A stretch of 64,000 nucleotides of DNA from Enhydrobacter sp. (GTDB taxonomy: Bacteria; Pseudomonadota; Alphaproteobacteria; Reyranellales; Reyranellaceae). A model generated the notes under the pieces. It was not told the DNA's origin and ran no database searches. It worked only from the letters and a program-made list of their open reading frames with translations. The stretch spans positions 1,116,001-1,180,000 of the forward strand of contig NZ_CP126889.1 of the NCBI RefSeq assembly GCF_030246845.1. The letters run 5' to 3'. Shown piece by piece: positions 44,460-53,268 of this stretch. Position numbers and translations under genes: made by a program. Positions within the stretch are counted from its first letter, which is position 1. The number at the start of each line of letters is the position of its first letter.

Positions 44460-44726
44460 CTGGGTGTCTCCTCTGTTTTGCTTGCGCAGGAGACGCATCG
44501 GTTGAGTGGACGTGTGGGCGTCTACTGCCGAGCGAGGAGGCTATGCCCCTCCCCCAGCCTATTCAAGCCGCGCGGCTTAGAGGGCGGCCGCCGGTTCGGC
44601 CTCGGCAATCGTTGTGCGGTGCATCAAGCAACACCGTGTGGCGCCACCGCATGAACTGTGCAACCGCGACCGCGACAGTCTCGCGATGGTAAACTCGCCG
44701 CAGGACATCACAAAAGAGCGAGAACC

Positions 44727-45527
44727 ATGGATTTCACCGGCAAGGTTGCTCTGATCACCGGCGGCGGCAACGGCATCGGCCGCGCCACCTCGCTGGGCTT
44801 CGCGGGACACGGCGCCACGGTCGTCATCGTGGATCGCGATGGCCCCGCGGCCGAGGCGGTCGCCGGCATCGTCCGGCAGAAGGGTGTCGAGTCGCTCGCC
44901 GTCACCGCCGACGTCACCAGGACCGAGGACGTCCGCGCCTATGTGAAGGCCGCGGTCGACCGCTTCGGCCGGATCGACTGCTTCTTCAACAATGCCGGCA
45001 TCGAAGGCCGGGTGGCACCGACGGCGGAGTACGACGAGGCGGTGTTCGATGCGGTGATCGGCGTCAATGTGAAAGGCGTCTTCCTGGGCCTGCGGCACGT
45101 GCTGCCGCAGATGATCCGCCAGAAGAGCGGCGCCATCGTCAACACGGCGTCGGTCGCCGGGCTGGTGGGCACGCCCGGCATGCCCGCCTATGTTGCCTCC
45201 AAGCACGCCGTGATCGGGCTCACCAAGACGGCGGCCGGGGAGGTCGCGCGGCAGGGCATCCGCGTGAACGCGGTGTGCCCGGGCCCCGTGGACACGCGCA
45301 TGATCCACGCCCTCGAGGAGCAGCTCGCACCCGGCGACGCTGCCTCGATCGGCGAACGCTACCAGGCCGCGCAGCCGACCGGCCGCTACACGACGCCGGA
45401 GGAGATCGCCAACATGGTCCTCTTCCTGTGCTCGGACCTCGCCGCCAACACGACCGGCGGCCAGTTCGTCGTCGACGGCGGGCGGACGGCGACCGGCGGC
45501 GCCGTCACCAATCTCGTTTCGCGCTGA
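44727..45527 (+). CDS. Classical SDR oxidoreductase
   Basis: 266-aa NAD(P)-dependent short-chain dehydrogenase. Cofactor motif ALITGGGNGIGRATS, NNAGIEG, catalytic Ser in VNTASVAGLVG and Y-x3-K in PAYVASKHAVIGL; the C-terminal GGQFVVDGGRTA is usual. ATG 44727 is chosen because it begins with MDFTGKVALITGG; the frame extends upstream without family similarity. Unlike the SDR at 9462 all catalytic residues are intact. It is a single gene. The 200 bp between it and the PQQ dehydrogenase start holds no other gene. Confidence 0.9.
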   Translation: MDFTGKVALITGGGNGIGRATSLGFAGHGATVVIVDRDGPAAEAVAGIVRQKGVESLAVTADVTRTEDVRAYVKAAVDRFGRIDCFFNNAGIEGRVAPTAEYDEAVFDAVIGVNVKGVFLGLRHVLPQMIRQKSGAIVNTASVAGLVGTPGMPAYVASKHAVIGLTKTAAGEVARQGIRVNAVCPGPVDTRMIHALEEQLAPGDAASIGERYQAAQPTGRYTTPEEIANMVLFLCSDLAANTTGGQFVVDGGRTATGGAVTNLVSR

Positions 45528-45539
45528 GAGGCCTGCGAG

Positions 45540-45613
45540 GATCCCTCGGCTTCGCCTCGGGACGACACGGCTCCGCCAAGGACGGGCGTGTCATCCCGAG
45601 CGCAGCGAGGGAT
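45540..45613. repeat. Intergenic inverted repeat / bidirectional terminator
   Basis: About 28-base near-perfect arms (GATCCCTCG…GACGACAC and GTGTCATCCCGAG…CGAGGGATC) round a 17-base centre, between the convergent SDR and amidase genes. The arms resemble a GATCCCTCGCTGCGCTCGGGATGACA-type repeat common in alphaproteobacterial intergenic regions. It shares its core with the terminator at 12373, and likely ends transcripts from both sides. Confidence 0.7.
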
Positions 45614-45626
45614 CTTTGGATTTCGC

Positions 45627-47141
45627 TCACATCTTCTTCCAGTCGCCCGACTGCTCGAAGGCATAGGCGGCCTTGTAGATGGTCGGCTCGTCCCAATGCT
45701 TGCCGACCAGCATCAGCGACACCGGCAGGCCGTCCGACATGCCGCACGGCACCGCCATGGCGGGATGGTGCGTGATGTCGAAGGGCGCGGTGTTGGAGAT
45801 CATGTTGAGCGCCCGCTCGACATAGAGTTCGCGCGGCGCATCCGGCGTCGGCAGCGGCGTCGCCTTGATCGGCGTGGTCGGCATCATCAGGAGATCGTAC
45901 TGGCCCAGCGCCTCGTCGTAGGCCGCCGTGAGCAGCCGCGTGAGGTTCATCGCCTTGCCGTAGTAGCGACTGCCGTAGTAGCGGCGAATGTAGGTGCCGA
46001 ACATGGTGAAGAGCTTGGTGGTCTCCGACATCTCGTTGGCGCGCTGGCGCCAGTTGCGGTGGAAGTCCATCAGGCTGGTGACATAGAGGTCGGGCCGACT
46101 GACGCCGTAGCCGTCGCCGTACATCATGGTCTGGGTCAGGCCCTCGGTGCCGATCGGCATCCAGAGCGCACCCGCTGCAAGATGCATGGGGATCGAGACC
46201 TCGCCCACCGTCGCGCCCAGCGCCTCGAACTTCTTGACCGTCGCCTTGACCTTGGCATTCACGTCCTTCTCGGCATTGGGCTGGGCGAAGCCTTCGCTCA
46301 CGAGGCCGATCTTCATGCCCTTGATGTCGCCCTTGAGCGCCTCGGTGTAGCGGTGCGTCTTGACGTTGATCTGACGCGAATCATAGCCGTCCGAGCCCGC
46401 CAGCACCTCGAGCAGCAGGGCATTGTCGCTGACATTGGCCGTCATCGGGCCGGTATGGTCGACATAGATCTCGATCGGCATGATGCCGGTGTAAGGCACC
46501 AGCCCATGCGTCGGCTTCATGCCGTAGGTGCCGCAGAACGACGACGGCATGCGGATCGAGCCGCCCTGATCGCCTCCCAGCGCCATGTCGACCTCGCCCA
46601 GCGCCACCAGCACGGCGCTGCCCGAGGACGAGCCGCCGGCCGAGTAGCCGAGCTTGTGCGGGTTGTGCACCGGGCCGGTCGCGTTGGTGTGGCTGCCGCC
46701 GGACAGGCAGAAATTCTCGCAATGTGCCTTGCCGACGATCGTGCCGCCGGCGTCGAGCACGCGCTGCACGACGGTGGCGTCGATATCGGGCACGTATCCC
46801 TCGAGCGTGGCCGCGCCGTTCATCATCGGCACGCCGGCCAGCATGATGTTGTCCTTCAGCACCACGGTCTTGCCCTTGAGCTTGCCGCGCGAGGCGCCCT
46901 CGACCCTGGTCTTGACGTACCAGGCATTGTGCTTGTTCTCGCTGGCCGGCGGCCGATAGCCCGGCGTGCGCGGATATTTCACGCGCGGCAGGTTGTCGGG
47001 CATGGCATCGACCACGTTGTAGGCGGCCACGCTCGGCCGCATGAGGTCGATGAACGACCTCACGTCGGCGTCGCTGAGCGCGAGACCGACCTCGGCCGCT
47101 ACCTCGCGCAGTTGCTGTTCAGTCGGCACTTGAACGGCCAT
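45627..47141 (-). CDS. Amidase (amidase-signature family)
   Basis: 504-aa Ser-cisSer-Lys amidohydrolase. The Lys is in TVVLKDNIML, the cis-Ser and nucleophile region is GYSAGGSSSGSAVLV followed by GGDQGGSIRMPSSFCGTYG. The length and N-terminal helical domain match amidases acting on short aliphatic or aromatic amides. GGAGG precedes the ATG. It is the last gene after five transport genes for branched-chain/urea/amide-type substrates, so a role in hydrolysing the imported amide to acid and ammonia is likely. Confidence 0.92.
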   Translation of the reverse strand: MAVQVPTEQQLREVAAEVGLALSDADVRSFIDLMRPSVAAYNVVDAMPDNLPRVKYPRTPGYRPPASENKHNAWYVKTRVEGASRGKLKGKTVVLKDNIMLAGVPMMNGAATLEGYVPDIDATVVQRVLDAGGTIVGKAHCENFCLSGGSHTNATGPVHNPHKLGYSAGGSSSGSAVLVALGEVDMALGGDQGGSIRMPSSFCGTYGMKPTHGLVPYTGIMPIEIYVDHTGPMTANVSDNALLLEVLAGSDGYDSRQINVKTHRYTEALKGDIKGMKIGLVSEGFAQPNAEKDVNAKVKATVKKFEALGATVGEVSIPMHLAAGALWMPIGTEGLTQTMMYGDGYGVSRPDLYVTSLMDFHRNWRQRANEMSETTKLFTMFGTYIRRYYGSRYYGKAMNLTRLLTAAYDEALGQYDLLMMPTTPIKATPLPTPDAPRELYVERALNMISNTAPFDITHHPAMAVPCGMSDGLPVSLMLVGKHWDEPTIYKAAYAFEQSGDWKKM

Positions 47142-47159
47142 GGCTTCCTCCTTCTCCTG

Positions 47160-47861
47160 TCATGGCGCCAGGTGGCGCATCAGTTGCGGATCTCCTTTCA
47201 CGGTCATGGCGGGCCCTTCGAGGGCGACGTGTCCGCGATCAATGACGTAGGCGTGCTGCGCCAACTCGAGTGCGAGCTCGATATGCTGCTCGACCAGAAT
47301 CACCGCCATCTCCTTCGAGAGCTGCTTCAGCCGATCGGCGATCTCCTCGATCACGCCGACCCAGACGCCCTCGGTCGGCTCGTCGAGCATCAGGAGCCGC
47401 GGTCGGCCCAGCACGGCGCGACCGATCGCGAGCATCTTGCGTTCACCGCCGGACAGGGTGCCCGCGGTCTGCGCCAGCCGCTGCGCCAGCTTGGGGAAGA
47501 AGTCGAGGACGTAGTCCATGCCCGACCGGTCGGGCTGGCGCACGCAACCCAGCAGCAGGTTCTCGCGCACCGAGAGCTTGGCGAAGATCGCGTGTTCCTG
47601 CGGCACGTAGCCGATGCCCCGCCGCACGCGGCGCTCGGCCGACTCGCCTTCGATCGCCGCGCCGTCGAGACGGATCGCGCCCGCCATCGGCGGCAGCTCG
47701 CCGAACAGCGCCTTGAGCAGCGTCGACTTGCCGGCGCCGTTGCGGCCCAGCACCGCGACCGCGCCGCGCGCCGGCACCTTCAGCGAGACGCCGAACAAGG
47801 CCTGGCTGTGCCCGTAGCCGGCGCTCAGCCTGTCGACCTCGAGGAGGGCCGCGTCAGACAC
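47160..47861 (-). CDS. ABC transporter ATPase (LivF/UrtE-type)
   Basis: 233-aa ABC ATPase. Walker A GRNGAGKSTLLKAL, Q-loop YVPQEHAIFAKL, signature LSGGERKMLAIGRA, Walker B LLMLDEPTEG, H-loop LVEQHIELAL. The GTG start overlaps the previous ATPase stop by 8 bp. With the companion ATPase it should drive the two permeases in this operon. Amidase follows 18 bp downstream. Confidence 0.94.
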   Translation of the reverse strand: MSDAALLEVDRLSAGYGHSQALFGVSLKVPARGAVAVLGRNGAGKSTLLKALFGELPPMAGAIRLDGAAIEGESAERRVRRGIGYVPQEHAIFAKLSVRENLLLGCVRQPDRSGMDYVLDFFPKLAQRLAQTAGTLSGGERKMLAIGRAVLGRPRLLMLDEPTEGVWVGVIEEIADRLKQLSKEMAVILVEQHIELALELAQHAYVIDRGHVALEGPAMTVKGDPQLMRHLAP

Positions 47862-48588
47862 GGGTCGTGAACACCTGCTGGACCTTGGGCGAGCGCTGAA
47901 TGGTCTCGACGTCGCCCTGATCCAGCACCTTGCCCTGATCGAGCACGGTCAGGTAGTCGCAGATGTCGCGGATGAAGTGCAGGTCGTGCTCGACGATGAC
48001 CAGGGCGCAGTGGGCCTTGATCGGCTCGAGGAGCTTGCCGGTCACCTGCCGTTCCTCGGGGCTCATCCCGCCCGTCGGCTCGTCGAGCAGCAGGAGCTTG
48101 GGTCTGAGCGCCAGCGCCATCGCGATCTCCAGCCACTGTTGCTGGCCGTGGCTCAGCTCGCCCGCGAGATCGTCGGCGCGGTCGAGCAGGCGGAAGCGCT
48201 CGAGCAGGCCGCCCACCTCGTCATCGAGGGCACGCCGCGACGAGGACCGCAGGAGCCGCGGCAGGCTCTCGCCCGATTGGGTCGCGAGCAGGACATTGTC
48301 GTAGACCGACAGCTCCGGCAGCACCGCCGTGATCTGGAACTTGAGGCTGAGGCCGGCCCGGGAGCGCTCATAGGGCGTGGCCCGCGTGATGTCGCGGCCG
48401 TCGAAGACGATGGCGCCGGAATCGGCGAAATGCGCGCCCGCGATCGCCTTCAGAAGCGTGCTCTTGCCCGAGCCGTTGGGCCCGATCAGGCCGTGGAAGC
48501 GGCCGGCTTCGATATCGATGTCGACGCCCTCCAGCGCCCGGAGCGACCGGAAGCTCTTGCAGACGCCGCGGATCTCCAGGAGCGCCAT
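47854..48588 (-). CDS. ABC transporter ATPase (LivG/UrtD-type)
   Basis: 244-aa ABC ATPase. Walker A GPNGSGKSTLLKAI, signature LSHGQQQWLEIAMAL, Walker B LLLLDEPTGGMSPEE, H-loop VIVEHDLHFIRDI. The LSHGQxQWLEI form is seen in urea (UrtD) and amide transporters more than in LivG. It starts 5 bp after the permease stop. Confidence 0.94.
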   Translation of the reverse strand: MALLEIRGVCKSFRSLRALEGVDIDIEAGRFHGLIGPNGSGKSTLLKAIAGAHFADSGAIVFDGRDITRATPYERSRAGLSLKFQITAVLPELSVYDNVLLATQSGESLPRLLRSSSRRALDDEVGGLLERFRLLDRADDLAGELSHGQQQWLEIAMALALRPKLLLLDEPTGGMSPEERQVTGKLLEPIKAHCALVIVEHDLHFIRDICDYLTVLDQGKVLDQGDVETIQRSPKVQQVFTTRV

Positions 48589-48593
48589 GGCTC

Positions 48594-49661
48594 TCAACCC
48601 GCCCGCCGGCGCCGGCCGTAGGCGCCGATGCGCTCGCGGTCGGACACGAACAGGCCGACGATGCCCCTCGGCTGGAACATCACCACGAGCAGCAGCACCA
48701 GGCCGAGCACGACCGGCCATATGTGCCGGATGGCCGCGATGTCGGACAGCGCGTAGGACAGGCCCTCGACCACCGCCGTGCCGAGGATCGGACCGATCAG
48801 CGTGCCCGAGCCGCCCAGCAGGCAGTAGACGACGGCGGTGGTCGAGAGGCCCGGCCCCATGTTGCCCGGGCCGATGAAGCCCTGATGGTAGCTGTAGAGC
48901 GCGCCGCCCAGACCGGCGACCATGCCGGCGAAGGAGAACAGGAGGGCCTTGAAGAGCTGCACGCGGTAACCGAGGAAGGCCAGCCGCTCCTCGTTCTGGC
49001 GCATGCCGGCCAGCACCAGGCCGAGCTGCGACTGCTTGAAGAAGCGCGCGCCGAGATAGACGAGGAGCAGGAGCCCGAGCGCGAGGAAATAGAAGGCGTC
49101 GCCCTCCACGAACTCGTAGGCGCCGAGCTTCAGGAGCTTCACCGAGGAGAGGCCATTGCCGGCGCCGACATATTGCCAGCCCGAGACCAGGCGCTCGGCG
49201 GCATAGGAGCCGGTGAGCGTGCCGAAGGCGACGAAGATGATGCTGGGCGTCTTGCGGCCGAGCAGCAGGAAGGCCGCGAACAGCCCCGACAGGGCAAGAC
49301 CGACCAGCATCGCCAGCGGCAGGGTCGCCCACAGCTCGCTGAAGTCGAGGTCGCGCCCGACCAGCGCGATCACATAGCCCGAGACGCCGAAGAACAGCGC
49401 CTGGCCGAAGCTCATGATGCCGGCGAGACCCCAGCAGAGATCGAAGCTGATGGCGAGCATCGACAGGATCAGGATGTTGGTCGCCAGAGTCACGAGGTCC
49501 GTGCGATCGCCCAGGGCGAGCGGCAAGATCAGCGCGACCGCGAGCGCGCCGATCTCGAGGTACGGCAGCACACGACGGAACGGCCGCGCCCTGGCCGCCG
49601 CTCGCCGTTCCTTCGAGGCTTGCGGGGCAACGGTCAAATCGGAGCCCGCCTCGGTCAGCAT
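48594..49661 (-). CDS. ABC transporter permease (LivM/UrtC-type)
   Basis: 355-aa inner-membrane permease with about 8-10 helices. Family features: CWGLAGIMSFGQALFFGVSGYVIALVG, GMRQNEERLAFLGYRVQLFKALLFSFAG, GSGTLIGPILGTAVVEGL. ATG 49661 overlaps the binding-protein stop by 7 bp. An N-terminal extension of about 40 polar residues precedes the first helix. Confidence 0.93.
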   Translation of the reverse strand: MLTEAGSDLTVAPQASKERRAAARARPFRRVLPYLEIGALAVALILPLALGDRTDLVTLATNILILSMLAISFDLCWGLAGIMSFGQALFFGVSGYVIALVGRDLDFSELWATLPLAMLVGLALSGLFAAFLLLGRKTPSIIFVAFGTLTGSYAAERLVSGWQYVGAGNGLSSVKLLKLGAYEFVEGDAFYFLALGLLLLVYLGARFFKQSQLGLVLAGMRQNEERLAFLGYRVQLFKALLFSFAGMVAGLGGALYSYHQGFIGPGNMGPGLSTTAVVYCLLGGSGTLIGPILGTAVVEGLSYALSDIAAIRHIWPVVLGLVLLLVVMFQPRGIVGLFVSDRERIGAYGRRRRAG

Positions 49662-50905
49662 TCCTTGGGATCGACCATCTTGGCGCTGCTGATGATCTCG
49701 TAGCGCGGCTTGCCGGCGTCGACCTTGCACTGCGCGATGTACATGTTCATCTTGCAGTGCATATGGCCTGGCACCACCTCGGCGCCGCCACCGGGACCCT
49801 CGTCGATCTTGGCCTTGTCGTAGGCCGCCGACACCGCCTCGCGCTTCAGATCGCCGTTGGTTGCCTTGACCGCGACCTCGTACAGCTTGATTCCGCGATA
49901 CATGCCGGTCGCCGCCGATCCCGCGGTGAACAGATACTTCGTGTTGGGGAAGCGTTTGGAATACTCCGCCTGGAGCTCCTTGCTGAACGGATCGTCGACC
50001 GCCTGGAAATAGTCGAGGCAGCTATAGAGGCCGTCCATCTCCTCGGCCGGCAGATAGTTCAGGAGGTTCTCGTCGAAGTAGACGCAAGCCAGCGCCCCGC
50101 CCCGCTTCTGGAAACCCGACTCGTAGAGCTGCTTCATGAACGGCTGCAGGCCCGGCGGGATGACGGTGTTGAACACGCAGTCGACCTTGCCGTCGCGGAT
50201 CTTGCCGATCGTCGCCGAATATTCGGCCTGATCGAGCGGGTAGTACTCCTCGAACACGACCTCGGCGCCGTTCTCCTCGATCAGCTTGCGTGCGTACTTG
50301 TTGAGGAGCTGCGGCCACACATAGTTGGCCGAGGGCATGGCGAAGCGCTTCTTGCCGAGCGTCTTGATCAGATAGGGGATCAGCTTGTCGCACTGCTGCG
50401 CCGGTGTCGGTCCGGTGCAGTAGAGGTACTTGGTGCACTCCTTGCCCTCGTAGAGCTGCGGATAGATGTACAGCGTGCGGCCGCGATTCACGATCGGATC
50501 CTTGATCGCCTGGCGCATCGCCGAGGTGATGCCGCCCAGCACGACGTTGACCTTGCGTTCCTGGATGAGCTTGCGCACGTTGCCGACGGCGATCTTCGGA
50601 TCCGACGCGGTGTCCTCGAGATAGAGCTCGATCTGGCGGCCGAGGATGCCGCCGCCCTTGTTGATCCGCTCGACCGTGAATTGCGCGACCTGCCAGTCGG
50701 CATTGCCCGACGGCGCGATCGCGCCGGTGATGTCGGTGGCGATGCCCATCCTGATGGCGTCGGCTGCTCGCGCTCCCTTCGGCGCCAGCAACCAGCCGCC
50801 GCCGGCGGCGATCCACCCGGCGGCGCCGAGCGCACTTGCCCCCATGAGACGGCGGCGACCGAGGCCCTGCGGCGATGCCTCCTCGCGAGTCGATTTGTCT
50901 GTCAT
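49655..50905 (-). CDS. ABC transporter substrate-binding protein (amide/urea type)
   Basis: 416-aa periplasmic-binding-protein type I (Peripla_BP_6) protein. A Tat-like leader (GRRRLMGASALGAAGW, cleavage near ARAAD) is followed by GIATDITGAIAPSG, RINKGGGILGRQIELYLED, a ligand-site segment YIYPQLYEGKECTKYLYCTG, and YVWPQLLNKYARKLIEENG. These last motifs are closest to UrtA, FmdD and AmiC-type proteins that bind urea or short amides. It sits 3 bp after the first permease, in an operon with an amidase. Confidence 0.92.
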   Translation of the reverse strand: MTDKSTREEASPQGLGRRRLMGASALGAAGWIAAGGGWLLAPKGARAADAIRMGIATDITGAIAPSGNADWQVAQFTVERINKGGGILGRQIELYLEDTASDPKIAVGNVRKLIQERKVNVVLGGITSAMRQAIKDPIVNRGRTLYIYPQLYEGKECTKYLYCTGPTPAQQCDKLIPYLIKTLGKKRFAMPSANYVWPQLLNKYARKLIEENGAEVVFEEYYPLDQAEYSATIGKIRDGKVDCVFNTVIPPGLQPFMKQLYESGFQKRGGALACVYFDENLLNYLPAEEMDGLYSCLDYFQAVDDPFSKELQAEYSKRFPNTKYLFTAGSAATGMYRGIKLYEVAVKATNGDLKREAVSAAYDKAKIDEGPGGGAEVVPGHMHCKMNMYIAQCKVDAGKPRYEIISSAKMVDPKEC

Positions 50906-50908
50906 GGC

Positions 50909-51766
50909 TCAGAGCCTCCCTTGAGTGATGAATCCCTGCGGCCGGAACTTCACGATCGCGAGCGCGATCACGAACACCAGCGGATCGGCCAGCACCGGGA
51001 TCACGATCCACGGCAGTCCCGCCGCCATGCCGCCGACCGCGGCGGCGCCCAGCACCGGTCCCTCGAAGGTGCCCACGCCGCCCAGCATGACCGACAGGAA
51101 GGCCTGCACCAGGAAACGGGTGCCGATGTCGGCGGAGAGCTGGTAGAGCGGCACGATCAGCGCGCCGGCAAGGCCGGCAAGCGCGGCGCCGAAGGCGAAG
51201 GTCATGGCATAGAGCTTGCTGGTCGAAATCCCGCAGGCCCGGGCGAGGTTGGGATTCTCGAGCGCCCCGCGGACCTGCAGGCCGAGCGATGTGCGCGCCA
51301 GGAAGAGCCATGTGGCGGCGATGATGCAGATCGTCGTGAGCACGATCACGCAGCGCCACACCGAAAAATTGAAGCCGAGCAGCGTGAACACGCCGCTCAA
51401 CGGTTCGTCGATCGACTGGTACTGGCCGCCCAGCAGGGCGCGCACCGTCTCGCGGATGATGAGGCCGATCGCGTAGGTCCCCAGCATGGCGATGATGGGT
51501 GCCGCGTAGAAGCGCCGGATCACCAGCCGTTCGAGCACCAGGCCGACCACGGCCAGCACGACCGGCGCGGCGAGGATGCCGGCCCAGCCGGACCATCCGC
51601 TGCTCTGGAAGAGGTAGACCGTATAGGCGCCGAGAAGGACGAACTCGCCGTGGGCGAAATTGAAGATGCCCATCATGCTGGCGATGATGCCGAGCCCGAG
51701 CACGATCAGCACCATGACCGAGATGAAGGCTAGCAGGTCGAACGCGAGCTTGACTTCGTCGCCCAT
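50909..51766 (-). CDS. ABC transporter permease (LivH/UrtB-type)
   Basis: 285-aa inner-membrane permease, about 8 helices. Motifs: MGIFNFAHGEFVLLGAYTVY, ALENPNLARACGISTSKLYAMTFAFGAALAGLAG, FLSVMLGGVGTFEGPVLGA. ATG 51766 is listed; a GTG 9 bp upstream is possible. First of the transport genes. It is preceded by a 137-bp leader with tandem hairpins and then the AmiC-like gene. Confidence 0.93.
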   Translation of the reverse strand: MGDEVKLAFDLLAFISVMVLIVLGLGIIASMMGIFNFAHGEFVLLGAYTVYLFQSSGWSGWAGILAAPVVLAVVGLVLERLVIRRFYAAPIIAMLGTYAIGLIIRETVRALLGGQYQSIDEPLSGVFTLLGFNFSVWRCVIVLTTICIIAATWLFLARTSLGLQVRGALENPNLARACGISTSKLYAMTFAFGAALAGLAGALIVPLYQLSADIGTRFLVQAFLSVMLGGVGTFEGPVLGAAAVGGMAAGLPWIVIPVLADPLVFVIALAIVKFRPQGFITQGRL

Positions 51767-51790
51767 GACCACCACGCCGGACCGCGAGTT

Positions 51791-51828
51791 GCTGCCGCCA
51801 TCGTGGCGGCAGCTCGGAACCGTTCCGA
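51791..51828 (-). promoter_or_regulatory. Tandem hairpins in the leader of the amide transport genes
   Basis: On the minus strand, TCGGAA-CGG-TTCCGA and then GCTGCCGCCA-CGA-TGGCGGCAGC form 6-bp and 10-bp perfect stems, 25-60 bp before the first permease start. There is no T-run, so not simple terminators; they might be an RNA control element. An AT-rich stretch (51834-51862) just upstream could hold a promoter. Confidence 0.5.
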
Positions 51829-51912
51829 AGCTAAGTACTTAAAACAGAAATATTTTTGTCTTCAACCAAATTCCTGCCGCAGCGTCGGGCCGGTCGGGCA
51901 CGGCCACGACGG

Positions 51913-53061
51913 TCAGAATTTCTCCACCAGCCGGAAGTCGAAACCGTCGGCTTCGGCGAAGTAGATCGGCATCTCGACGCGCTGCCGGCGCATGCCGAGC
52001 GCGCCACGGCCGGCGCTGTAGACCGAGCCTTCGGCAGCCGCGGAAAGGCTGCGAAGGTCGAGGACGCCGGCGCGCCGAGCGACCGCTTCGAGAAAGTAGA
52101 GGCCCTCGTAGTTGGATTGGGTGGTGGACCCGGGCACCGGCGCGAAGTCGCCGAACGCGCTGTGATATGCTGCACGGAAGGCCTCGCCCTGAGCCGTCGG
52201 CACGCTTGCGAAATAGCCCGAAGCGGCGAACAGATTGGCGGTGTTGTCGGCGCCGATCCCGAGCAGCACGGTCTCGTCCACGCAGTTCGCCAGCCGCAGG
52301 ATCCTTGCGCTCAGGCCGCACTCGCCGAAGGCGCGGTTGAAGACGATGCCATCGAGGCCGATCAGGGAGATGAAGACGACGTCGGGCTGGATGGTCCGAA
52401 TGCGGTCGAGGTAGCGGCTGTGGTCGTGCTCGCCCACGCTCACGAAATCCTCGCCGACGATGCACCCACCCGTGTCGGCGATGTAGCGCTTGACGGCGCG
52501 GTGGGAGAGCCACGGCCAGACATAGTCACTGCCGATCAGGTACCAGCGCCGCGCCCGCTTGTGCTCGGCGAGCCAGGCGATCGCCGGCCGCGCCTGTCGG
52601 GGCGGCGTCTCCCCGATCGCAAGCACACCGGGCGTGCGCTCGCCGCCCTCGTAGATCGGCGTATAGACATAGGGAAGATGGCCCTTGAAGGTCCGCCGCA
52701 ACGACACCCGCGCCGCGCTCATGTGGCAGCCGACGACCACGTCCGCATCGTCGCAGGCGACCAGATCCTCGGCCGCCCTCGTCAGCTCGTCCGGTGGCCG
52801 GCCGGCATCGTGAATCACCAACTCGATCTCGCGGCCGAGGATGCCGCCGCGCTTGTTGATCTCGCCGGCGGCGAGGATGGCGCTGTTGACCGAGGGCGGC
52901 CCCCAGATACCGGCCGATCCGGTCAGGCTCGTGAAGTGCGCGATGCGCAGCTTTTGCCGGTCCCGGCGGCGAAACTCGCCCGGCAGGCCGGCCCCCACCG
53001 CGTGCAGCGGGCCGGGCGCCCGCGCCGACCCCAGGAGGGAAACCGGGCCTTCCCCTAGCAT
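51913..53061 (-). CDS. AmiC-like amide-binding protein without signal peptide
   Basis: 382-aa Peripla_BP_6 protein most like AmiC, the cytoplasmic amide sensor of the Pseudomonas amidase operon. Residues from about 36 give KLRIAHFTSLTGSAGIWG, GEINKRGGILGREIELVIHD, YVYTPIYEGGERTPGVLAIG and YLIGSDYVWPWLSHRAVKRY. The N-terminus before residue 36 is polar and Arg-rich, not a signal peptide, so it probably stays in the cytoplasm. The first ATG (53061) lacks a clear ribosome site. The AmiR-type ANTAR partner is not in the window. It is the first gene upstream of the transport/amidase set, 146 bp apart. Confidence 0.8.
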   Translation of the reverse strand: MLGEGPVSLLGSARAPGPLHAVGAGLPGEFRRRDRQKLRIAHFTSLTGSAGIWGPPSVNSAILAAGEINKRGGILGREIELVIHDAGRPPDELTRAAEDLVACDDADVVVGCHMSAARVSLRRTFKGHLPYVYTPIYEGGERTPGVLAIGETPPRQARPAIAWLAEHKRARRWYLIGSDYVWPWLSHRAVKRYIADTGGCIVGEDFVSVGEHDHSRYLDRIRTIQPDVVFISLIGLDGIVFNRAFGECGLSARILRLANCVDETVLLGIGADNTANLFAASGYFASVPTAQGEAFRAAYHSAFGDFAPVPGSTTQSNYEGLYFLEAVARRAGVLDLRSLSAAAEGSVYSAGRGALGMRRQRVEMPIYFAEADGFDFRLVEKF

Positions 53062-53185
53062 CGGGCCCTGCCACCGGCTGTGTCCACAGGAACGCCTCCC
53101 ATAGCGACCTCCGCCCGCTCATCCTGCATCCGCTGCCGGACGGACGGAACCACCCTTGCCGCGACACATCTTCCGGGCGGAGAAA

Positions 53186-53216
53186 GTTGAATTTTCAACC
53201 GTTGAAGTACATATAG
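53186..53216 (+). promoter_or_regulatory. MarR promoter with overlapping palindromic operator
   Basis: GTTGAATTTTCAAC (14-bp palindrome) and TTCAACCGTTGAA (13-bp palindrome) overlap. A sigma-70-like promoter fits the same bases: -35 TTGAAT, 17-bp spacer, -10 ATATAG. The operator would block this promoter. It lies about 55 bp before the MarR start and 125 bp before the divergent AmiC-like gene, so it may control both. Confidence 0.65.
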
Positions 53217-53268
53217 GCCGCAATATGCGTCATTGCGCGTGCCCCCTCCAGAGTCTCGGGATCTGATC

